From positions 11,511,308-11,575,307 of the forward strand of contig OZ020262.1 in the NCBI GenBank assembly GCA_963971285.1: DNA of 64,000 bases, in the 5' to 3' direction. The stretch's first letter is position 1. The number at the start of each line of letters is the position of its first letter. The notes beneath the pieces are model-generated. The model did not search any database. It was not told the origin of the DNA and was given only the letters and a program-made list of their open reading frames with translations. This document shows, one piece after another, positions 33,301 through 45,300 of the stretch. A program made the position numbers and the translations under genes. Origin of the DNA: Astropecten irregularis (lineage: Eukaryota > Echinodermata > Asteroidea > Paxillosida > Astropectinidae).

Positions 33301-36300
33301 TGTCTGATTAAAAATGCCTTTTACATATGAATACATTAAAATATTTTTAGATGACATTTTGTTTTTCTGTTTCTTTCTTCATTTTTTTTTTGGCCTTCGA
33401 GAAACGGAGAACCTGCCAAGATCGAAACGTCAGGCCTTCCTAACTCCAAGCATTTTATGAATTTCAGGTCATTATTTTGGCAGATGACCAGTTTGCACCA
33501 GTTAATTACTTTATTAATTTTTTTTAAACAGTATGCAGAAAGAAAGGCATATCTGAAGCAAGCAATGAGGAAGATACGTTTATTGGAGGGTGGGGCCACA
33601 AATGGTTAAGTTTGAACCTTTCAAAAACCCATCACAAACAGACTGTAAAGACCCAAGGGACCATAATATCATATACCGGTATGTTTGGGTGGGATCGGTT
33701 GGATATTGGTGGACTTGGAGATGGGATTCAGTGGATATTGGTGGACTTGGAGATGGGATTCAGTGGATATTGGTGGACTTGGAGATGGGATGCAGTGGAT
33801 ATTGGTGGACTTGGAGATGGGATTCAGTGGATATTGGTGGACTTGGAGATGGGATTCAGTGGATATTGGTGGACTTGGAGAGATGGGATTCAGTGGATAT
33901 TGGTGGACTTGGAGATGGGATTCAGTGGATATTGGTGGACTTGGAGATGGGATTCAGTGGATATTGGTGGGCTTGGAGATGGGATTCAGTGGATACTGGT
34001 GGGCTTGGAGATGGGATTCAGTGGATATTGGTGGACTAGGAGATGGGATGCAGTGGATATTGGTGGACTTGGAGAGATGGGATGCAGTGGATATTGGTGG
34101 ACTTGGAGATGGGATTCAGTGGATATTGGTGGACTTGGAGATGGAATTTAGTGGATATTGGTAGAATTGGTTGGAATCTGGTGGATTTCCAGTGGGCTTT
34201 AGTGGATTGGGTTGAAATCTGAAGAAACCGGAACCAAGGAAGAGTCAAAACAATAATGCAGGCAAAAACAATCAATAACTGGGACTAATTGCAAACCTGA
34301 TGTGGCATGGGTACATAGAACTTGTGAGATGGAAACGAGGCAACCTCCAATTCGAATCAATCAAACAAACGAACAAAAAAGACAAATAAATACAGTCAAA
34401 CAAAATGGATTAAATATACAATGAATGACAAAATAATGCAGAATATGGTGCTGTGATGACATCCACACATCGGGACTATTAAATCATACTGCAATGTATA
34501 CACCAGGAAATCCTGACAGCAGATATCGTGGAAAGAAAGCGAAACTCGCTCTATTTTTTGCAGTCAACACAAGAAAACAGATCAATGACAGAATTGCTAG
34601 GAACAAAAACAGTTTCTAGAAAGTTAATGAAATGCACAGTGTGCATGGTTTAAAGGTACAAAACATTGATTGGTAAAGGTCACAGGACTGCACTGCACTC
34701 AAACTGTCTGATCAAACATGTAACATGAAATAATAAACCTGTGAAAATTTGAGCTCAATTGGACATAGATCTGAGTCACGAGAAAATAGCGAAAACACGA
34801 CTCAATTTTTCTGATAAAACATGAAGAATAGTTTACTTTATGTTTGTTCCAAAAATCTTTCGGACGAACGATCTTTGGAAAAAGACACTAAATCTTGATT
34901 AGCTTGAAAAACCCAGCATCTGATGAACCAAGATTTCCCATGGTGACTGTTTGCACTGTTTACGAACTGTTGAGTCCATTTTCAAACTCAATAATTTTTA
35001 TTTTTGAGGCCTTGCAAATCCTATATATGCTTCTTTTAAGGCAGATTGCTTGGTGAATGCACGATGTACTTCTTCTTCTTCTAGCTACTGGCCTTTTGAA
35101 TCCTTTAGAACTGCAAAAATGTATCTTCACAAAGAACAAATTCTTGCTTGGTTAAAAATTTCCCTAGCTGACGCTGTACTACAATAGAACAAATATTGCG
35201 GCTATTTTGAGCTCTCTTATAACATGCTTAGCACCAACATAACATACGAGTCCACGAGCTGTCAAAAACAATGTACTTGTTATTTACTCAGCCCTAAATG
35301 CAACACATTTTCGCACAGAGACTTCCTCAACCAGCCAAAGTCCAACATTCCAATGGTACACTCCTCTAATGCAAACACTTGAATGTCAAGTTCAGTATTA
35401 AGCAAGCCACAAATGATGTCGTCACAAAAAGGATACGTTATGTATATGACAAAAAAATTGAATATGGATACTGCAGCGCTCCAATTTCATGAAAAAAAAA
35501 CACTGGACAGCAGGTCTAGTACATGTAACTGAAGAATTTTACTTAGACCTGGGGCCGATTTCATAAAACTTACGACGCGTCGCAGAGTTAAGACCCATCC
35601 TTTCTCTATGGACTCACTGCATAGATGCGACTCTGCGATCATTGCTATCAAATTTGATATGAGATGGCTACTTAACGATCGATTCTCCATTAAACGATGG
35701 ATTTGGGCTTTAGCGATGACCGTAAAGCGTTAGCGAAATCAGCCCCTGAACCTTTTCACTAGACCTGTGGCATGCATGTACAGTACATAGGAAAACTGTA
35801 ATTTTATGCAATGTTTTGTCAAAAATCATCAATTTAGGAACCATTTTATATGTGCAAGGAGAAGAAAATCACTAGACAGCCGGACTGAACAGTACACACT
35901 TTACTAGACCGACACTGAAATCACTAGACAGCCGGACAAGTGCAGTACACACTTTTCTAGACCGACACTGAAATCACTAGACTCGGTCCACTGTCTGGTG
36001 GCTATTTCGAGCCCTGTACAGTAGAAAACTTGGTTCAATCTCGTTAAATAATGGCCGATGTGCATCATATTGCCACAGCCAGGCCACACTAACAAGGAAG
36101 TACCGAAACCCAACATAGCAACAAGTCATTCGGTATTCTGCCACACTGACACTCTATCCACAGCATCATGCCACATATCACTCGATATGTGCAGATTCAC
36201 CTTCTAAATATAAAAATGTGTCCTGACCTATTTACGTGATTCCAACCGTTCAAACCATGCCGTTAATCGCACAAATCTGGTGAAATATCATTCCTAGATC

Positions 36301-39300
36301 CTACTAGGATCGAAACGCGCCGGGCCCTCCTTACTCCAAGCATACACAAAATTATTCCCTTTAAAAGACAAGAATCTGGTGAAAAATTATTCCTAATTTA
36401 TAAAATATAATTTCACAATCACTGAGCAAATTTGAGTGCAGGTTACGACTCCAACAAATGAATAGGAGATGAAAACATGTACCGATGTAAATAACGAAAC
36501 AAATTCCACTACAACAGAGTGAGTATGTGCTTAATTATCGACCGCAGATACAAATTAGACTCACTTGCTCGGCAAACTCAGACGGATTTTCCCTGGACTC
36601 TTGTGACCCGTACTTTCTCCACGACAGCTTGCGTATCATGTTTAGATCGGTACCCACCATGACTGACTGCCAGGACTAGATTCGGACCTACTACAGACTC
36701 CCCACAACCCACGGCTGAGTATTAACATGACAGGACGATGTTCTAAGTGTTGTCGGAGGTGCGTGCAGTTCAGGACTCCGCAGAGATTTTGTTTTTAAGC
36801 TGCTTTCATTTCCCCTGTGATGATCCGAATCACTCGCCTAGATTCTCAAAAAACAGGGCGACCCCTCGGTGACCTGTTTCTATGGAACGGGGCTCCGCTC
36901 GGCGGCTTCTCTGATTGGTCGGAGGTCTGACCTTCTAGCATTGTGCATAATCAACGATTTCCTTTCCTCTCTGTTAATTAGTCGACTTGCATTCCAAAGG
37001 AGCGATCTGATTGGCTGATTGGTGACCTCAATAGACATATAATCTAATTGCTATTGCTCACCTTGTGACACAGTATTATAGGAATACTGTACGGACAAGT
37101 GTCTACATTTCTGTACAAATAACAGCCACAAGTTTACAGTAGAAAAGCATACACAGTGACAGTGTATGATAATTGCTAATAATTACCCACCAAAATGGAC
37201 AGAATTTAGCACTGTGTTGTTTCTATTTGAAATGTAAATGTTGAAACTTTAGTTAAAAAAATCACACAAAATGTTTACTACTTTACTTTGAGTGTAATTA
37301 CAGTGGAACACCACTATAACGAACACCGTTATACCATGGAGCTATTAAACTGTTTAATAGCTCCATGGCTATACCGAAAGTTTGGCGATAGCGAACATAA
37401 TAATAATAAGCATTTATATTTAGCGGTATCTATCTAGAAAACTATTCCAAAGCGCTGGAGAGGGAAAATAATTGATACAAAGAAATGATACAGAAAATCA
37501 TCCTTGGCTTCCAATTTTTGTATAAGATACATGCCGAATCTTGTTCTTACATGTAAATTCACTATAATGAACGACAACTATCGCGGACAATATCTGAGCA
37601 TCCCGCCGTGTTCGTTATACATGTTCATGTAGCTGTACTAAACACTGTACTAAACATCAATTCCTTTTACAGCCACAAATTGACAAAAGTTTTCAAAAAA
37701 ATAATTGAAAGTTTTTATGGCTTTCCCATAAAAAAAATCCTAGGGGCAAGTTGGGCCACTCCATGCACTGAATGTAGGTACATTTTGAGAAGGTGAGAAC
37801 TTCATGATTTGTATTATGAAGTGGGAAGGAGAAGGAGTCATCAACATTGATAAAATATACAGAATACGATTTTTACAAATCTACAGGAAAAGTACTATTT
37901 TCACGATGCGAAAATCAGTGGTCCTCAAATTTATATTTTAGTGCCTCAAAAAAAGAAAGGAAGATTTTGGTTCTTTATAAAGGGAGAAAAAGGCGAAAAA
38001 AAAACTTTCTTTGACAAAAGCGCCCTCTTGTGACTTGGTTCGAAGATTCTTGCATGCTCTTCGACAGCCATGAAATATTTTGAAATATTTCAAAACCAAA
38101 ATGTCGATGCCAGAAGTAACAGAAACCGGATGTGAACGGGAGAACTAGTTAATGCTTATGGACCCGGGCTGAAGTGGTCTGAAATTCTATCCGAGTTCAA
38201 GTGATTTACTGTCCCTTTAAACAGTGGCCACGAAGTTGGATCTTGGCCAGCTCATTTCCCGTTAATGCTTTCATCACACACTTTCCCAAAATTCCCCTAA
38301 AAAAACTCTGGCAGAGTTTTTTACGACCCCAAAACAAGAAAGTGGTAACCTTCGTGGAAATAGCGAGAAAACAAATATCTGTCATTGGCTGTGTGGCATA
38401 TATTGTTTAAAATCCGAAAATGTTGCTAGACTCGTAAAAATCGATCCTGCAATTAACAACAGAATGATACATGCTACAAATTTGCTTGGGTGTCAACATC
38501 CATATTTGATTCAAAACCTGAAATACATGTATTTCAACCGTTTTTTCAACCGAATTTCAGCTTTATTTTTAAGAAATTATGAATTATGAAAATACAATGA
38601 TGATGAAAGTGAACACACAAAAAATGAAATTCAGAGGAATAAATATGACTAATCTTTCAAGCAAAGATGAGAAAATAAAACTGTAAATGATGAATTTTGA
38701 ATCAAAAGGAGTGAAGAGAGAGGTATAATGTTGAGCAGCTGGAAAAAGCATACATGGATAAAGATTGGATGAATTTGAGCAGGGTCCAATTTCATGGAAT
38801 CCGTTACCATTAGAAAGAATTCTTCGCTTACGGTAGCAGAATTGTTTGGTTACAGTTAGGGTATTTCTTGCTAATGGTAAACAAGGAATTTGTGCAGGAT
38901 GCATACGACAGCCCGTTAGCAGAAAATGATCACGATTACTCTAGAAATTCTTCGCTAACCGAGAGTCTTGCTTACAGATGCCATGAAATAGATTTCATGC
39001 GTAGCAGTGCCCGTAAGCTCAAAAATAGGCCGTGACGGATTCCATGAAATTGGCCCAGATGCTATTGCCGCGGCAACGGTTTCACCGGTACTCACCTTGG
39101 TATTGTAACCTTTGACCTTCTTGTTCTTTGGCTTGCGTGTTTCATTGGGCGACCCGTTGGCTGCGGACATCAGCGACAGCCCGGGGGAGCGTGACCTCGG
39201 CGGGGTGGGCACCGGAGTCGCCGGGACAATTTGAACCGGCCGGTCGCACTTGGCGATGACCTTCTGAAGAGACTCCTGCCGCTTCTCAAACATCATCTTG

Positions 39301-42300
39301 ACGTCCTCCATCTTGGTGACGGCCTCGGTGACGATAGCCTGCGTGACGGACCAATCAGAAGCGAGCGTTAATGGTGGCTGACCAATTGGAAATGACAATG
39401 CTCTACGGTTTAATAAGAATAATGACTACTGATTAACATGCAAATTAGGTTTGCCCTTCACCGACGTGGATGAGCACTGTATACTAAGTGCTTGTGAGAG
39501 CACGCAAAAAAATCACATGCTGGCTCCACGTCGGTGAAAGGCAAGCCTAATTTGCATGTTACATATCTCCCGACCAAAATCATTCAATATTCATGAATAC
39601 TAATTACTTACGAACCAATGCCTGAGACTCAACATTCCTGTAAACCAATCAGAAATGCTGTCACTTGATTAAAATTTAAATCTCGACTAATCAAATCTGA
39701 CGTTACTTTCCAAACTGACCAAGCTGAAATTGTTAGACATCGTGTGGCACATGGGAGCTCTGTGTCATCAATGCCAGCGATTGATGCCAGCGAATCAAAA
39801 CACCAGCAAATCAAAACAAGCTGAAGTAGCACTGGGATTTGAAATTCTTGGAACCAAAAGCATCATCATGACCACAGAAAAGCAATTTAAATCTCTCACA
39901 TGCTTTCCAAAAATCCTTCCCAGTGGCCTCTAACTTTGACTCTAAGACCCACTGAGAGCCAATGTGAAATCTAAGTCCTGTTTAGTTAGTAATAAATGAC
40001 TATACATGGATATTTGTATGTTTGTCCCAACATATACATACATGTACATAAATCATTCAAAACTTTGCCATGTACTAGCCACGGGACTGCATTTTTAACA
40101 TTCTACCTTGGCTGGGTGTCAAATGTTTTGGGATTTATATCGGCCTGCAGGTACGTTCATTAATTTGTCATGGTAACGGCCAAGAACACCAGTTTGAGTG
40201 ACTTTGATCGATCCATAGATTACAGGACATGTAACTGAATGAACTATGATTGTGATCAGATACAGGTTGCCATTTTGCCAAACATTATTTTCTTTTTCTC
40301 TGCAGGATTGTTAACAAAAAAACTGACAAATTGCTCAAATTTATTTGATCTTTTAAAAACCACATCCCTGAAACAGAAACTAAAAATAACAAGGTAAATT
40401 TGGAATGCATGCACTCTCAAAGGCAAGTCTAGTTTATCATAAGACGTGCAATGGAGCTTTTGCAGAGGATTTGTGGCAATTTGGGAGTCCAGTCCCGGCA
40501 TTCTAGTTTGTCAAAGTTCACTAATATAAATCTGAGTGAGCTTTAAAAAAAAATGTCCTAATGGGAAAATGGCCCAAAGTGTCCAGCAATAAATAATTTT
40601 TTTTACACAGGATGCTTTTAGAACCAAGGAATAATTATGCCAATAAAAAAAATAATAATAAAACATGCCTTAATATGGTTTAACAGGTTAATATACAACC
40701 AATCTACATGCCATGAAAACATGTCAGTATAATGCATAAGATAAAAAAAAAAAAATAATAATAATAATTCAACCATTTTGTAGCTGCTGGCCGAGATGTA
40801 AATATTAAGCTTACTCATGCCAGTTAGCCCAAGGGGGTGCTTAAACCAGGATTTGGTGGAGGGGAAGGGGGTAGGGTGGGAGTCTACTGAGGGGGAAGAG
40901 GGGGAGGAGGGGAGGGCCAGGGGGAAAGGGTGGGTCTGGAGAATTGAGGGATAACATGCTCCCCAGACCAGTAAAATAGGGGTTCAGGGTACATGTACAT
41001 GTATGTAGAGACAAGATATCCCCGGGATTGGGGGAAAAAATCCAAAAAATTACACCACTATTTACAATTGGCAAATTCTTCATTCTTAAAAACTCTACTT
41101 TCTCCCTAAAATAAAATTGATTTACATTTCTTTCTTTGTCAATAGACTTTCTTAACAAAATATTCTGTCTTGAGTATCTTTCACTTAAATTTGCAAGAAC
41201 ACTGCACAGAGCCCGTCTTTTTCTATAACTCTGGCCATCAAAAATAACACACCAAAAATAAAAATACAAAAACATTAAAAAAAACTTCCAGGGAAGTCCC
41301 AACAGGAAGGAATACTTCATAAGATCCCCAAACTGTGCTGGAAGATTAGAACAGGGTCGGAAACCAGGCCTTCCACCGTGAAACAAGAGGGGAACATTAA
41401 AGGAGGTTTTGAGGGGTGTGGCTTGAGGATGGCGGGGGGGGGGGGCAGAGGTTTTACTTCACGTACAAGCCAAAAAGGTCATGATATGTCAGGATATATG
41501 GCTTAACATAGGTCCACCATCACAGATTTAGAGAGCAGAGAAATTTGCGGAACATGATTTAGAGACAATTTCTTCGCTTTTCTGAAAGTCCCACACTGTT
41601 GTTGCAAACGCCACCCGCATCAACCAGAGTCAACTCGGACGTGGAAAATGCCTGAGAAGGATACTGGCCTTACATTTTGGATCCCGGCAGGATCTTTCTC
41701 AAAGGCTCAAAGTCCTTTAAAGCTTTTCAGGAAAGAGATTCTGCTGGGATTGAAACGTTAGACTTTCCTAAAAACTCTTAGCTCAAAACGTTCACACAAA
41801 ATACTTGTTTGATTTTGGAGTCTGTTGTATTGCAGATGAACAAAAACAATAAGGTTTCTCCTAATTTGTCTTCGAAAATGAAGTATATCGGGGGTGTGAT
41901 TAGCTTTTCAGGAAAAATCCTGAAAGTTATAAAAAATATCCTAAAAAAAAATAACTCTAAATTTAGTCAGTTACCTTTGTGGTTATTTGATAAAAAAAAA
42001 TTCTGAAAAATAGTGTAAAATTGGGCTAAAAACACAAAATCGGGCTGAAAATTGATAAAACTGCACAAGTTTTGGTCACAAAAAATCCTGAAATCAGGAA
42101 AAATCCTGATAAATGACACCCGTGGTATATTTTAGGGATTTTGCAGGGTGTATATAATATTACTTGTGAACAATTTGAAAATGAAAACCACTTTTAATCC
42201 GACTGTATTCTCCCAACTCAATCAAGTTTAAATCAGTTAGACTCTACATATAAAACATATAATTCCAATCCCATTCTGCCATCACAAAAGCCAAATTCTC

Positions 42301-45300
42301 ACCAATTTCACCACCTATCTCTGTCATCTTGAAAACATACGAGTGAAAAGATTCCGTCCGACTCGTGGAACTCCAAAAAATGGCTCCGCCACTAAACAAC
42401 AAATCCTCCGAGCCACAGAAATATAAACTCCCTCTCGTACTTCCAACCGTTAACCATCAAACACACTCCATAGGGGGTGACATGAAGATCTGACACGTTC
42501 TTTATTCATAACCAAAGTTGTCCAGTCTACCACACAGTACTTCCTATTCGTCTCTTCTTCCCTGACAATGAACTGTGTTGCCTATTGAACTCGGCAACAA
42601 AAGATCGTATTGGATGGATTGTTTGGTTTGTGTAGAGGACACTGATGACGATCAGTGATCGTACTTGGTACAACTTTTGGGGTTGTGTTTTTTTTAGCTG
42701 CTGCTATACACAACATGTATGGGGAGGTATGATGTACTGCATATAGTACTGGCTGACAACACTGTGTGGTTTTTGGTTTTTGGTTGTTTTTTTTTTCTAC
42801 TTTTTTGTCTGATCATGCTGATCAGTGGTTTTGGAACTGGCTATTGGGAAACGAATCCTAACAATTGCTAACCTTGCGCAAATGATCTCAGTTACTGACG
42901 ACAACTTCTACTATTATTATTTAAATTACAAGGACAACAGACAAACAAAATGCTTTGTCATGGACAACAAAGGGGCAAAGATGTTGTACCCTCAGATGTG
43001 TGCCCTCTATTGTTAGAGAAGTGACATTCTGAGCCAAAGGTTGAAGGACAATCTATTTTTAGGGTCTCGACAAACAGAGATTAACCTCTGTGCTATTTTA
43101 TGCTGACAACAAGTCTGTCCATACTTTTATTATTTCATGGGATTTCAAAGTGAACATGGCCTGAAGGCCATATCATGGCCATATCGAGCAAATCATACAC
43201 AATGTATTTCAGTCAAGTTTGTGAAACTTTGAAGACGGAGTGGATATTTTGATCGGGGTCCAGGAGAAAATAAGTCACTGAAACCTCTCCAACCCTGACC
43301 CTTGGGCATTATGGCTGGAAATCTTTCCTGAATCCAACCAAATCTATTCCATTGCAGTTTGATAACTATGACCATGATGACAAACAGGACAAGTTGAACC
43401 AGTATAAGCCTAATAAACCTAACCCTTGTAACCTAGGGCCTTTCTCAAAGCTCGGCTCCGGCTACAGCTCCGGCTCCAGCTCGTGAATCCATTTCAAAAT
43501 TACAGGTATCAAAATAGAGGCTTGTGGCTGCGGTTCTGAAGTAGATTCTCTGGTTTGAACAAGAAAACAGAGCTTCAGCTTCAATGGAAAACCACAACTT
43601 TTTTCAGCCGGAGCCGGAGCCAGAGCCGGAGCCAGAGCCGGAGCCAGAGCCGGAGCCGGAGCCAGAGCTGGAGCCGGAGCCAGAGCCGAACCTGAGCTTT
43701 GAGAAAGGCCCTTTATGTCCAAACTTTTTCAAATCCTAAAAAACTCAACATTGATTTGTTTGAAGTTTTAAACTATGGGATAGTTCCATATGATTGTGAA
43801 TGAGTTTAATGTATCAGTCAAATACCTTATTTCTATCCATTTTTATGAACCGTTGGAAACTGTCATGAGGATGAAACTTGAGCTGTCAAACACCACTCCC
43901 ACCAATAATACTGGACTAGTCCCACACCACTATCACAACACGACAGCCGTGACGGGTTTATGCAGAATGAATCCATGCAGTTCATGTGACTGAACATCAT
44001 ACATGTATGTGCATCCCAATAACCTGCGATTTATTTATGCAATTGTTAGGCTGTTACATACATGTACATGTACATGTATGTGCTATTGCATAATCGGAAA
44101 CCATTGCGTGGAATGTTCCATTATTCTCAAGGGTATCCAACAAGCCAGGGAGGGGCGCATTAGTATGTTGAACAAAACCAATAAAAAGAAATGAAAAAAG
44201 AGGAAGGGCAATCCAAAATATCCCTTTACGAAAAAAAAAGGGGAGAGGTTAGGATCAGGCTGGGACTATTAAATGGGGGGAAGGGGCTATCATGTTATTA
44301 AACCAAAATGCACTACAATTACATATTCATATCATATCCATGCAAAAGAACAAAGCTAAAATTTTAAGTTTGCTGTCACCTAACAATAGAGGGCCCTTCT
44401 GAGTAAATGGCAACCACCCAATCACACATGTGGAGTGTTTTGTAAGAAATCACCAAGGAGATACAGTGATGTGATTTCACAAACTGCAACATTGACAATC
44501 CGAGCTGCCAAAATTTTGCTCTTGAAGATAAACAAATTCAATAGTTGACAAAATTTGAATAAAATAGCCCATTAACAATTGTTAAGTTATCAATATCAAA
44601 AAAATTGATTTCCGTGGGGAAAAAGCAAAGTAATCAGGTTCACTTTTTTCTCCGTTATCCCAAGGTATCCATCACTACACCCTCAACCATTCGGTTACTG
44701 ACCAAAATTCCATGGAATGCATATTGCAAGTGACCGGTTCTCGGCAGGTTTTTGGCTATTAAGCAACATTTGTCCTGTAATACAACTCTGTAAAATCGGT
44801 TTGAGGTTATCACACACAATACTTGATTTCTAATTCAATTTTTTTCTAATTTCACGACAATCATGAAAAAGTACCAAAGACAGTGTAAGCTGAATAGATT
44901 TCAATGATGTGAGGAAAAAAACTTTCATACTGGGAGACTTTGGAGAACCGGTCTTCAAGTCAACAGTGCACGTGCACGCAATTGTGATCATGTTTTGTTG
45001 ACTAGAAGATCGGTTTTTCCAAAGACTCCTATTGTCATTGTTCTGCTTACCAAGCGAAGGATCTACTGAATAAATATGTAGCACAGTATTCAGCGCTAAG
45101 CATATTTAGTATTTTGCAAAGCAAGTACAGGACACCAGTTTCAGAATGACGATTACATGTACTTATAAATACACGACACAGACACTGGGACCAGTCTTAC
45201 AGAGCTGCTAAACAAATAATAAAATGCTAAGCAAAATATAAGTACGCTAAGCTTAAAAAATAACCCACAGAGAACCAGTTACCGGCAATGGACATACAAG

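Larger units (their letters stand above)
29942..36564. other. Long RhoGEF intron, distal part: repeats
   Basis: No exon is recognised. It contains a SINE, the 32-bp minisatellite, repeat J, a family D fragment, and repeat N with its nested family F element. Confidence 0.55.

Noticed and set aside
33590-34164. Three overlapping plus-strand frames of 149-179 codons
   Set aside because: They are translations of the 32-bp minisatellite in three frames.
40841-41386. 181-codon open frame on minus in a RhoGEF intron
   Set aside because: Its C-terminal part is a translation of a polypurine tract, the rest is AT-rich, and no family is recognised. It has no splice sites that fit the gene's phases.
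42644-42670. CTGATGACGATCAGTGATCG, a hammerhead-like box with a stem
   Set aside because: TACTT follows the stem instead of GAAA, so the second invariant box is missing.
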